Assembly (NCBI GenBank): GCA_934772045.1
Contig: CAKVMH010000002.1
Coordinates: 124,001-188,000, forward strand
DNA length: 64,000 nt
Reading direction: 5' to 3'
DNA from: an uncultured Clostridia bacterium
GTDB taxonomy: Bacteria; Bacillota; Clostridia; Christensenellales; UBA1242
Under the pieces are notes generated by a model. It was not told where the DNA came from. It saw nothing but the letters and a program-made list of their open reading frames with translations, and searched no databases. A program made the position numbers and the translations under genes. Positions within the stretch are counted from its first letter, which is position 1; every line of letters starts with the position of its first letter. Below are positions 8,273 through 16,164 of the stretch, piece after piece.

Positions 8273-8301
8273 ATTGTAAATTAAAATTTAAGCAATGTCA
8301 A
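8273..8301 (-). promoter_or_regulatory. Promoter placed for a leaderless transcript
   Basis: Minus strand TTGACA (8301-8296), 17 bases, TACAAT (8278-8273). The ATG at 8266-8264 begins where transcription would be expected to start. Confidence 0.7.
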
Positions 8302-8342
8302 ACGAAAATTAGTGCAAATGCTTAATCATAAATGTGCGTTAA

Positions 8343-9488
8343 TTAAAGGCAAATTAAACTTAAAGGAATTGCAACCAAACTGGCAATTAAACCTTGTGTA
8401 AGTTTTTGCAACGCAACAAATTGCGGTTTAATGCCCAGTTTTTTAATAAAATACATTGATTGCAAAAAGATGCTAACACCACCAAAACCAATTAATCCAG
8501 CGGTTAAAATGACTTTTAATTGTAAACTGCATACGCAAGAGTTTATGCTGATTGCGCCATGTGTAATTTCAAAAAGCCCTGCAATAAACGCTTGAATTAC
8601 ACCTGTATCTTTAATGTGTAAAATGCTTGAAATTCCAGTGGCAAGAAATGGAATTATATTTAAATTGTTAAGTATTTCAATACTTAAAAACGCCAAAACC
8701 ATGTAAGCACCAACCATTAAAATTGAACTTAAGGCTTCATTTACACTGTCTGCCAAAACAGATGACGGCATTCCTTTTTCGTTAGTTTCACATTCCTTTA
8801 AAGGTTGTTTTTTGCCACGATAAATTAAACCATTAATTAAACTTGCAACCACGTTTGCAATTAAAATTATAAGCCCGACAGTGTAGTTGCTAAAAATTGC
8901 CACACCAACCGAGCCAACCATAAACATAGGCCCGCTAACCGAACAAAAAGATAGCATGCGTTTAGCGTCATCCTTTGTGTAAACACCGCGCTCATGCATA
9001 TTGCAAATTAATTTTGCGCCCATTGGATAGCCAGATAAAATGGACAAAAAATATACAGCAGAACATGTCGCAGGCGTGTGATATAATTTGTTAAACAACT
9101 TGTCCAATTTTGTTTGTTTTGGTGTTAAAAGTTCAACAATAATTTTGGTGATGATGAAAAATGGAAACAAAGCGGGCAACACTTTAAAAGCCCAAACTGA
9201 AATCGCGTCTAAACAGCATGTGGAATAAATTTTAGGGTTAGTTATGAATATTATGCAAATTGATAATAATAAAAGAATTAAGGCAGTTTTTTTATAGTTT
9301 TTAACTTTGCTTGTTACCGCTTCAAAATTTACGATTTTTTGGTTCTTTTTGCGATTATTTAATTTGGACGTGCTTAAGTCTGTTAAACTTTCAGCAACTG
9401 CGTCATTTTTAAGTTTAAATTTTGACGTTGATGAATTATTTGCTTTTAAATTTTCTATCATATATAATGATATTAAATAAAATGGCAT
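8343..9488 (-). CDS. ylbJ: YlbJ-like sporulation membrane protein
   Basis: 381 residues from the first ATG. The alternative ATG at 9461 would give 372. Neither has a clear ribosome site. The first 65 or so residues are hydrophilic and not typical of the family. After that come about eight hydrophobic segments of the nucleoside-recognition (Gate) fold, with the diagnostic SGYPMGAKLICNMHERG and the following MLSFCSVSGPMFMVGSVG. In Bacillus subtilis YlbJ is a sporulation membrane protein of unclear activity. It is encoded next to ylbK, a patatin-like gene, as here, but in this window the two are divergent. Confidence 0.85.
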   Translation of the reverse strand: MPFYLISLYMIENLKANNSSTSKFKLKNDAVAESLTDLSTSKLNNRKKNQKIVNFEAVTSKVKNYKKTALILLLLSICIIFITNPKIYSTCCLDAISVWAFKVLPALFPFFIITKIIVELLTPKQTKLDKLFNKLYHTPATCSAVYFLSILSGYPMGAKLICNMHERGVYTKDDAKRMLSFCSVSGPMFMVGSVGVAIFSNYTVGLIILIANVVASLINGLIYRGKKQPLKECETNEKGMPSSVLADSVNEALSSILMVGAYMVLAFLSIEILNNLNIIPFLATGISSILHIKDTGVIQAFIAGLFEITHGAISINSCVCSLQLKVILTAGLIGFGGVSIFLQSMYFIKKLGIKPQFVALQKLTQGLIASLVAIPLSLICL

Positions 9489-9555
9489 TTAATGTTACCA
9501 TTCGTTGCTGTAAAGTGAAATGTGTATAGGTTTAAAATATCACTAAGGGGGAAAG

Positions 9556-10392
9556 GTGAAAAAATTAACATTAGTTTTAAGCGGTGGGGCAAGTAAAGGT
9601 TTTGCACATCTTGGTGTGCTTCAAGTTTTGGAAGAAAACGGCATTAAACCAAGCCTTATCGTTGGCACATCAATGGGTGCATTAGTTGGTGGGATATACT
9701 CAACTGGCAAGCCATTTGATGAAATTTTAACACTAGCACAAAACTTTGGCGGTTTGGGGCACTTTTCATTATTTGCAAGTTTATTTCGCGGATATATGCT
9801 TAAAACGAAGAAGGTAGAAGACTTTTTGAAAAATTTGCTAGGCAATTTAACGCACAAGGACTGCCAAATTCCATTTGTGGCAATCGCAACCGACTTAAAA
9901 ACTGGCAAACAAGCAAACTTAAGCTCTGGCTTATTGCGTGATAATATCCGTGCAAGCATATCAATTCCAGGTGTGTTTAAAACAAAAATCATTGATGATG
10001 TTGAATATGTTGATGGCGGATTGTCTAACAACATGGCAGAAGATGTGGCGCATGAATTGGCACCAGATTCAGTAATTATTTCGGTCGACGCTATTGGCGA
10101 CTACGCAACGCAAAAGGAAACGGTAAAGATAAAATCACTTGAAAACATTTTGAATGCAAGCACAATTTTAACGCAAAGCATTGTTAAACTTAAACCGCAC
10201 TATGCAAGTTTAAATATTGTAGTTAGCCAGCCAGATATAAGCCAATTTGACTTTAAAAAGGATAAGATAAAAAAGTCCATTGAATATGGCAGGCAACAAG
10301 GGTTAAAATATGTTGAGCAAATTAAAAAGTTGTTAAAAGGGAATACAAATGAAGATATTAAAAAACCTAAAACAAAAAGCAAAGCAAATTAA
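9556..10392 (+). CDS. Patatin-like phospholipase (YlbK/RssA family)
   Basis: 278 residues from a GTG start with ribosome site AAGGGGGAAAG. The family marks are the oxyanion loop SGGASKG (9-15), the nucleophile elbow GTSMG (Ser39) and the DGG catalytic aspartate (D153), so the Ser-Asp dyad is complete. It is a predicted cytoplasmic serine lipid hydrolase. It lies divergent from ylbJ, its neighbour in Bacillus too. The 3' end overlaps the start of pta by 44 bases, so the two are probably co-transcribed. Confidence 0.92.
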   Translation: MKKLTLVLSGGASKGFAHLGVLQVLEENGIKPSLIVGTSMGALVGGIYSTGKPFDEILTLAQNFGGLGHFSLFASLFRGYMLKTKKVEDFLKNLLGNLTHKDCQIPFVAIATDLKTGKQANLSSGLLRDNIRASISIPGVFKTKIIDDVEYVDGGLSNNMAEDVAHELAPDSVIISVDAIGDYATQKETVKIKSLENILNASTILTQSIVKLKPHYASLNIVVSQPDISQFDFKKDKIKKSIEYGRQQGLKYVEQIKKLLKGNTNEDIKKPKTKSKAN

Positions 10393-11311
10393 AGCCACAA
10401 TTATCATGGTGGAAGCAAATATAGATGAACGCGTGTATGAAGCCTGCAAAATTATTTTAAAGCAAAAATTAGCAAATTTAATTGTGTTCGGCAAGGAAGA
10501 AGAGTTTGACGCCTGCTTTAAAACGCCCGCTTGTCAAATAATTGATATTGAAACTTATCCTAAGCACGATTTAGCAAAACTTTTGTTTGAATTAAGGCAA
10601 AACAAGGGCATGACAATGCAAAAAGCCAACGCACTATTAAAACAGCCAATTTATTTTGGAATGATGTTGTTAAAGTCAGGCATAGGCGATGGTTTGGTGG
10701 CGGGTGCAGTGTATAAAACTGCTGATGTGCTTTTGCCGGCCTTGCAAATAATTAAAACTAAACAAGGCGAGCAGTTGGTTACTGGCAGTGTCTTGTTGGT
10801 TAAACCAAACTGTGAACCATTGCTTTTTGGCGATGTTTCTTTAATGGAAAATCCGTCAAGCGAGCAGTTGGCACTAATCGCACAATCAAATGCTAAATTT
10901 ATGCAGAATGTCGTAGGTATTGAGCCAAAAGTTGCAATGCTATCATATTCAACAAAAGGCAGTGCAAAAAGCGAAATAGTTGAAAAGGTTCAAACGGCCA
11001 CAAAACTAGCACAAAGGTTAAACTTTGGTTTGGTTGATGGTGAAATGCAAATTGACAGCGCATTAGACTTTACAACTGCAAAACAAAAAGGCATAACATC
11101 GGCAGTTGGTGGGCACGCAAATGTGCTGATATTTCCAAACCTTGACGCAGGTAATATAGGGTATAAATTAACAGCACGCTTAGCAAATTACCAAGCAGTG
11201 GGGCCAATAATGCTCAATTTTGCAAAACCAGTTAACGATTTAAGCCGTGGCTCGAACATTGAAGAAATAGTAAACACAATTATCATCACAAAATTGCTTA
11301 CAACATATTAA
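10349..11311 (+). CDS. pta: Phosphate acetyltransferase
   Basis: 320 residues, the length of short single-domain Pta. Typical motifs are VAMLSYSTKGSAKSE, the DGEMQIDSA segment, FPNLDAGNIGYKL and the C-terminal GPIMLNFAKPVNDLSRG. It converts acetyl-CoA + Pi to acetyl phosphate. With AckA downstream it makes ATP and acetate during fermentation. The ATG lies inside the patatin gene, preceded by AAAAGGGA. The gap to ackA is 61 bases. Confidence 0.96.
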   Translation: MKILKNLKQKAKQIKATIIMVEANIDERVYEACKIILKQKLANLIVFGKEEEFDACFKTPACQIIDIETYPKHDLAKLLFELRQNKGMTMQKANALLKQPIYFGMMLLKSGIGDGLVAGAVYKTADVLLPALQIIKTKQGEQLVTGSVLLVKPNCEPLLFGDVSLMENPSSEQLALIAQSNAKFMQNVVGIEPKVAMLSYSTKGSAKSEIVEKVQTATKLAQRLNFGLVDGEMQIDSALDFTTAKQKGITSAVGGHANVLIFPNLDAGNIGYKLTARLANYQAVGPIMLNFAKPVNDLSRGSNIEEIVNTIIITKLLTTY

Positions 11312-11372
11312 AAATGTTTTGCGTTTTTTTAAGTTTGTGTTAACATAAGGTGAGAAATTAAAAGGAAGAAAA

Positions 11373-12563
11373 ATGAAAGTTTTAGTAGTAAATGCTGGTA
11401 GTAGCAGTTTAAAAGCACAATTAATGGATTCAGATAACGGCACAGTTTTTGCAAATGCGTATTGTGAACGTGTTGGGGCGGAAGGCTCATTCATGACATA
11501 TAAATGGGCAGGGCAAAAGGTTCGCATTGAGCAACCAATGCCAACACATAAACAGGCATTCCAATTGTTTTTTGATACTTTGACAAGCAAAGAATCTGGC
11601 GTTATTAAAAGTTTAAACGAGATTAAAGCAATCGGTCATCGTATTGTCAATATGGGTGAAAAATATTGTAAATCAATTGTTGTGACACCTGAAATTTTTG
11701 AAGATATGAAAACTTGTGTGCATTTCGCACCTTTACATAACCCAGGCGCGTTAACTGGGCTTCAAGCCTGCATGGATTTAATGCCGGGTGTTAAAAATGT
11801 TACCGTATTTGACACCGCCTTCCATATGACAATGCCAGAAAAGGCATATATGTACGCTTTGCCATATGAATATTATGAAAAATATGCAATTCGTAGATAT
11901 GGTGCGCACGGCACAAGCCACAAATATATCGCAAAAAAATGTGGCGAAATTATGGGCGACCTTAAAGGTAAAAAGATTATTTCATGCCACATAGGTTCAG
12001 GTAGCAGTTTATGCGCTATTTTGGACGGCAAATGTGTTGACACATCAATGGGTTACACACCACTTGCAGGTGTCGTTATGGGCACACGCACAGGCGATAT
12101 TGATGCAAGCGTTGTGACTGGCGTTATGCAAGCAACAGGGCAAACAGCCGAACAAGTTATCACAACATTTAATAAGAAAAGTGGTTTGTTAGGGCTTTGC
12201 GGTTATAACGATATGCGCGACATTGAAGATAACCTTTCTAACCCAAAAGTCAAACTCGCTTTTGACATGATGTGCTATTCAATTAAAAAATATATTGGTG
12301 CATATGTGGCAGCGTTAAACGGCGTTGATGCCATTGTGTTTACAGCTGGTGCTGGCGAACACGACGAAATTATGCGTCAAGCTGTTTGTAAGGATATGGA
12401 CTATTTGGGTATTGAGTTAGATGAAGAAAAAAATGTTAAACTCAACAAACCATTTGACCAAATTGTTGAACTTTCACGCCCAACAAGCAAGGTTAAAATC
12501 TATCGTATTCCTACAGATGAAGAGTATATGATTGCTTACGAAACAGCGGAACTTACGAAATAA
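11373..12563 (+). CDS. ackA: Acetate kinase
   Basis: 396 residues, full length. Typical ASKHA-fold motifs: VVNAGSSSLKAQL at the N-terminus, FDTAFHMTMPEKA, RRYGAHGTSHKY, SCHIGSGSSLCA, GVVMGTRTGDIDASV, and TAGAGEHDEIMR near the C-terminus. It transfers phosphate between acetyl phosphate and ADP. The ribosome site is AAAAGGAAG. A terminator follows, so this is the last gene of the patatin-pta-ackA unit. In many Clostridia the next genes would be a YceD-like gene and rpmF. Here an unrelated minus-strand gene intervenes. Confidence 0.98.
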   Translation: MKVLVVNAGSSSLKAQLMDSDNGTVFANAYCERVGAEGSFMTYKWAGQKVRIEQPMPTHKQAFQLFFDTLTSKESGVIKSLNEIKAIGHRIVNMGEKYCKSIVVTPEIFEDMKTCVHFAPLHNPGALTGLQACMDLMPGVKNVTVFDTAFHMTMPEKAYMYALPYEYYEKYAIRRYGAHGTSHKYIAKKCGEIMGDLKGKKIISCHIGSGSSLCAILDGKCVDTSMGYTPLAGVVMGTRTGDIDASVVTGVMQATGQTAEQVITTFNKKSGLLGLCGYNDMRDIEDNLSNPKVKLAFDMMCYSIKKYIGAYVAALNGVDAIVFTAGAGEHDEIMRQAVCKDMDYLGIELDEEKNVKLNKPFDQIVELSRPTSKVKIYRIPTDEEYMIAYETAELTK

Positions 12564-12637
12564 CTTTTTCACGCGAGTAAAGTTAACATGTCGCTCTTGT
12601 GTTTCAAGTTTTAACTTAGCACGCTTAAATAGATATG

Positions 12638-12666
12638 AAAAAACAGCAGATTGTGCTGTTTTTTTG
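12638..12666 (+). terminator. Terminator after ackA
   Basis: AAAAAACAGCA / TGCTGTTTTTT with a 5-nt loop. Confidence 0.88.
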
Positions 12667-12729
12667 TGTTTTTATTGATTAATTAGTGAGATGCTTTCCT
12701 AATAAATCGAAGAAAATGTTGCCTATAAT

Positions 12730-13080
12730 TTAAAGTGATGATTCATTATTTTGCTCTTGCTCATTCTTGTTAGTGCTTTTTTCTGCCTTATTAATTCTTT
12801 CAATACATTTTTCTGCCTTATCAATAATGTCCTTACATTCGTTTGCCAAGTAACAGTATGGGTAGATTGATACGCCCAATTGGCTGTCGATATACAATGC
12901 GTCCTCTAAAATGCGTTTTAATTCTTTTAAATAGACACTGCCTAGATTCCACCTGCAAGCGTTAAGCAAACTAATTAGCCTTGCCAATTCATTTTTTAAC
13001 AAAGTAAGCGTATTTTCTGCGTTCTTTACATCTTCGCATTTATATTCAATATCACTTTTTATTTCAATTTTATTTTCCAT
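12730..13080 (-). CDS. Hypothetical helical protein
   Basis: 116 residues from the ATG at 13080, chosen because AAAGGAAA lies just upstream. The frame opens 13 codons earlier without a ribosome site. The composition (many Glu, Lys, Leu, Asn) and heptad-like spacing suggest a helical or coiled-coil protein. The last 25 residues are low-complexity and polar. It has three cysteines in the middle. No family recognised. It has a good promoter of its own, so it is probably expressed. It sits where a YceD/DUF177 gene usually lies, but does not resemble that family. Confidence 0.65.
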   Translation of the reverse strand: MENKIEIKSDIEYKCEDVKNAENTLTLLKNELARLISLLNACRWNLGSVYLKELKRILEDALYIDSQLGVSIYPYCYLANECKDIIDKAEKCIERINKAEKSTNKNEQEQNNESSL

Positions 13081-13090
13081 AACGTTTCCT

Positions 13091-13119
13091 TTTATATAAC
13101 ATTTATTAAATTTTGTCAA
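13091..13119 (-). promoter_or_regulatory. Promoter of the hypothetical gene at 12730-13080
   Basis: Minus strand: TTGACA (13119-13114), 17 bases, TATAAA (13096-13091), ten bases before the ATG. Confidence 0.7.
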
Positions 13120-13154
13120 GGGGTCTTTAAGTTTAAGTGTGGTTTTTTACACTA

Positions 13155-13186
13155 AAAACTCCTTTTTGTCCTATAAAACTCCTTTT
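13155..13186. repeat. Two direct repeats of AAAACTCCTTTT, 20 bp apart
   Basis: Identical 12-mers at 13155-13166 and 13175-13186 lie in the divergent gap between the minus-strand hypothetical gene and rpmF (13081-13393). A two-turn spacing fits a protein binding twice on one DNA face (inference). The gap also holds the two divergent promoters. I see nothing else in it. Confidence 0.45.
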
Positions 13187-13305
13187 AATGTATGTTAACT
13201 TGTTGTGCTGATAATTTTGACCTTCGCAAAACAATTATATTTATGCTATGTAAAGAATATACGTTTAAAATTTTAACAAAAAATTTACAATATTTAAAAT
13301 TACGG

Positions 13306-13334
13306 TTGACAAAGGATCTCTTCTTTGGTATAAT
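13306..13334 (+). promoter_or_regulatory. Consensus promoter of rpmF
   Basis: TTGACA (13306-13311), 17 bases, TATAAT (13329-13334): a perfect sigma-A promoter, as expected for a ribosomal protein gene. Confidence 0.88.
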
Positions 13335-13393
13335 GTGTTCATATTTTGTCGAGTGCATGTTGTGTGCACGAATATATATGGAGGTATTTAAAA

Positions 13394-13585
13394 ATGGCTG
13401 TTCCAAAAGGGAAAGTGTCAAAAGCACGCAGAGATAAACGTCGTGCTAACTGGAAAGCAGCTGTTCCAACATTAGTTGAATGTCCACATTGCCATGAAAA
13501 GAAAGTGGCACATAAAGTTTGCAAAAATTGTGGTTACTATGACGGTGAACAAGTTGTATCAGTTGACAAAAAAGAAAGTAAATAA
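13394..13585 (+). CDS. rpmF: Ribosomal protein L32
   Basis: 63 residues from the ATG at 13394. The ribosome site GGAGG at 13380 decides the start, although the frame is open upstream. MAVPKGKVSKARRDKRRA is the family signature. Cysteines 30, 33, 43 and 46 form the zinc-binding version of L32 (CPHC...CKNC). It is a structural part of the 50S subunit. It is transcribed from its own consensus promoter. The stop codon touches an inverted copy of the REP-like repeat, and a terminator follows. Confidence 0.97.
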   Translation: MAVPKGKVSKARRDKRRANWKAAVPTLVECPHCHEKKVAHKVCKNCGYYDGEQVVSVDKKESK

Positions 13586-13632
13586 ACCAATTTATTTCGC
13601 TCAAGCTCATAAATATGGTTTGTTTTATTCAC
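13584..13632. repeat. REP-like palindromic element, inverted copy
   Basis: AACCAATTTATTTCGCTCA through ATATGGTTTGTTTTATTC is the reverse complement of the third unit of the array at 5985-6036, with few differences. As there, it starts at the stop codon of a gene. Confidence 0.65.
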
Positions 13633-13651
13633 AAGAACATTTTTTAAATTT

Positions 13652-13687
13652 AAACACCTTAGGCTAATGAAGTTTAAGGTGTTTTTT
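13652..13687 (+). terminator. Terminator after rpmF
   Basis: AAACACCTTA / TAAGGTGTTT stem, 13-nt loop, six Ts in total. The remaining bases to 13850 show nothing beyond a partial REP-like scrap near 13727-13755. Confidence 0.82.
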
Positions 13688-13850
13688 GTTGCGTTTAACA
13701 ATAAATGAACTGCATGGCAGGGGTGAAGGAATTAGTTTATTAAAATAAAAGAGCCGACAATAATGAATGCAACATTTAATCATTACAAATCAATTGAGTA
13801 AAACTTTGTAAAGTTAAATTTTTTTATATTGACGCACATTGTCACACCAC

Positions 13851-13879
13851 TTGCTAAATTTTAAAATTTAAGGTAAAAT
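13851..13879 (+). promoter_or_regulatory. Promoter six bases before the methyltransferase start
   Basis: TTGCTA (13851-13856), 17 bases, TAAAAT (13874-13879). The ATG is at 13886, so the transcript would be leaderless. Confidence 0.6.
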
Positions 13880-13885
13880 AAACAT

Positions 13886-15001
13886 ATGGAAAATATAAGG
13901 AAAGTTTTATTAGAAAATGAACAATCAATTCGTAAAATCATCTTAAGTGACACAACAAACGAAATTAAAAAACAAATCATACGCCCAATCGTTGTTAAAA
14001 GCGCCAACAAATGGCAGATTGAAAGGTACAAAGGGGCACAAGTGTTTCATGAAAATGTTTCGTTTGATGAAGTAATCAATTTAAATTTTGCACCATACAA
14101 GCAAATTACAATTGAATGTGTTGGTAAGACTTTTGTTTTTTCACGCACGAAAACGAGTTATAAAATGAAAGAAACTTCAAACAGCATAAAAGAAATAGAT
14201 AATACCCACAACAAGCAAAAGCAATATTTTATAAATGAGGGCGACGATGTGCCAGCATTGGTCGATTTAGGCATTTTTACGCGTGACGGCAAGATTGTGG
14301 CTTCCATGTACGATAAATTTAAGCAAATCAACAAGTTTATTGAAATTATCGACGACACGCTTAAAACTTATAATAGACATGAAATAACTGTGCTAGATTT
14401 TGGCTGTGGCAAAAGTTATTTGACATTTTTGGTGTATTACTATTTTGTTAAATTACGCAACATTAAAGCAAAAATTATAGGTTACGATTTAAAAAAAGAT
14501 GTGGTTGAGCATTGTAACCAAATTGCTTCTAAATACGGTTACGACGGCTTGGAATTTGTTGTCAGCGATGTAAAAAAAGATGCACTTTTTAAAGGTAAAA
14601 TTGACATGGTTATAAGCCTTCACGCTTGTGACACAGCAACAGATTATGCACTTAATTTTGCAATAAATAATGGCGTTAAGCACATTTTTAGTGTGCCATG
14701 TTGCCAGCATGAAATCAATTTGAGCATAAAAAAGGCGGGTGACTTTGACATTCTTTTAAAAGACGGCTTAATAAAAGAACGCTTTTCCGCACTTTTAACT
14801 GACGCAATCCGCACCGAAATTTTGCGCGCCAAGGGTTACTCGGTGGACGTTATTGAGTTTGTCGACTTTGCACATTCACCTAAAAACATAATGCTAAGGG
14901 CAACAAAAAATTCTACGCAAAAATCGGTTGGAAAATTATTAGATTTAAAGCAAAAATACAACTTTAAACAAACACTTTTGGAACTTCAAACATCAAAATA
15001 A
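13886..15001 (+). CDS. SAM-dependent methyltransferase (Methyltransf_32 / GSTCD-like)
   Basis: 371 residues. The N-terminal 130 residues have no recognised motif. The Rossmann methyltransferase domain starts at about 165, with motif I VLDFGCGKSYLTF (about 168-180), GYDLKKDVVEHC, an SDVKKD segment and the family mark LHACDTATDYAL (about 244-255). FSVPCCQHE follows. This matches the family shared with eukaryotic GSTCD and METTL25-like proteins, whose bacterial substrate is unknown. There is no Shine-Dalgarno sequence before the ATG, and a promoter ends six bases upstream, so it may be translated from a leaderless mRNA. Confidence 0.88.
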   Translation: MENIRKVLLENEQSIRKIILSDTTNEIKKQIIRPIVVKSANKWQIERYKGAQVFHENVSFDEVINLNFAPYKQITIECVGKTFVFSRTKTSYKMKETSNSIKEIDNTHNKQKQYFINEGDDVPALVDLGIFTRDGKIVASMYDKFKQINKFIEIIDDTLKTYNRHEITVLDFGCGKSYLTFLVYYYFVKLRNIKAKIIGYDLKKDVVEHCNQIASKYGYDGLEFVVSDVKKDALFKGKIDMVISLHACDTATDYALNFAINNGVKHIFSVPCCQHEINLSIKKAGDFDILLKDGLIKERFSALLTDAIRTEILRAKGYSVDVIEFVDFAHSPKNIMLRATKNSTQKSVGKLLDLKQKYNFKQTLLELQTSK

Positions 15002-15057
15002 GTTCAGTTTTAATAAATTTTAAAGCGAATTTTAAATTTTAATAGCAACACTTTACA

Positions 15058-15097
15058 AAAGTAAAACTAATTAAACAAAATTTGTTTTACTTTTTTT
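15058..15097 (+). terminator. Terminator after the methyltransferase gene
   Basis: AAAGTAAAAC / GTTTTACTTT stem with further pairing in the loop, then a T run. Its right arm contains the -35 of the plsX promoter. Confidence 0.7.
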
Positions 15098-15129
15098 AAA
15101 AAACAATGTAAAATTAAACTATATAGTTT
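15086..15129 (+). promoter_or_regulatory. plsX promoter with a palindrome at the expected start site
   Basis: TTTACT (15086-15091), 17 bases, TAAAAT (15109-15114). A perfect 14-bp palindrome AAACTATATAGTTT (15116-15129) covers the expected transcription start and could be an operator. It does not match the FapR box known from Bacillus. Confidence 0.45.
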
Positions 15130-15162
15130 AACAAATCTATTTTACAACAAAAAGGAAAGAGT

Positions 15163-16164
15163 ATGAAAATTGTAGTTGACGCTTTTGGTGGGGATTACGC
15201 ACCTTATGAAATTGTTGCTGGTACAGTTAAAGCCTTGCAAGCGAACCAGGACCTTTCATGCGTTTTGGTGGGCGATAAGGACAGGATAACTGAAATTTTG
15301 CAAGAATTGGTTTTTGCAAGCGATAGGTTAGAAATTGTGCACGCACCAGATGTTGTTACAAACGACGACGTGCCAACCACTGCGATTAGGACTAAAAAAA
15401 CATCAAGCATTGTTGTTGCGTACGATTATTTGAAAACAAATGAAGATGCAGTTGCATTGGTGAGTGCAGGTAGCACGGGCGCAACACTTACAGGCGCAGT
15501 TTTAAAGTTAGGGCGCATTCCAAACATTTCACGCCCAGCCTTAGCACCACTTTTGCCAACCATTAACGACAATAAAGTCATGTTAGTGGACTGCGGTGCA
15601 AATGCCGATTGTAAGCCAGAAAATTTACTCGATTTTGCCATTATGGGCGACATCTATATGCGCGCACAAGGTATAAAAGAGCCACGCATAGGCTTACTGA
15701 ACATAGGTACAGAAGAAGAAAAAGGTGATGAACTCCACAAACAAGCGCATCAGCTTTTGAAAAAGGCAAAATTAAACTTTGTTGGCAACATCGAAGCACG
15801 CGATGTGTTGCGCGGTAATGTTGATGTTGTTGTGTGTGACGGTTTCTCTGGTAACATTTGCTTAAAATCGATGGAAGGCATTGCTGAAATGCTGTTTGCT
15901 GAAATTAAGGACACTGTTAAATCATCATTCAAAGCAAAAATCGGCGCATTGTTCTTAAAAAGCAGTTTGAAAGGCATTAAAAATAAATATGATTACACGA
16001 AATGTGGTGGCGCACCATTGTTGGGTGTCAATAAAATCGTGCTCAAATGCCATGGCAATAGTAAAGCACCGATTGTTGCAGACACAATCAACCAAGCATA
16101 TGAATTGGCAAAAAACCAACTAATTGAAAAGGTAAAGAAAGCAGTTGAAAAAGACGAAAAATAG
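15163..16164 (+). CDS. plsX: Phosphate acyltransferase PlsX
   Basis: 333 residues, the usual length. It starts MKIVVDAFGGDYAPYEIV, the PlsX signature (normally DAMGGD). Other marks are AGSTGATLTGAVLKLGRIP, LVDCGANADCKPENLLDFA, and the C-terminal GGAPLLGVNKIVLKCHG. It makes acyl-phosphate from acyl-ACP for phospholipid synthesis. The ribosome site is AAAGGAAAG. It overlaps rnc by 20 bases. No acpP or fab gene lies between plsX and rnc, unlike the usual Firmicutes order. Confidence 0.97.
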   Translation: MKIVVDAFGGDYAPYEIVAGTVKALQANQDLSCVLVGDKDRITEILQELVFASDRLEIVHAPDVVTNDDVPTTAIRTKKTSSIVVAYDYLKTNEDAVALVSAGSTGATLTGAVLKLGRIPNISRPALAPLLPTINDNKVMLVDCGANADCKPENLLDFAIMGDIYMRAQGIKEPRIGLLNIGTEEEKGDELHKQAHQLLKKAKLNFVGNIEARDVLRGNVDVVVCDGFSGNICLKSMEGIAEMLFAEIKDTVKSSFKAKIGALFLKSSLKGIKNKYDYTKCGGAPLLGVNKIVLKCHGNSKAPIVADTINQAYELAKNQLIEKVKKAVEKDEK

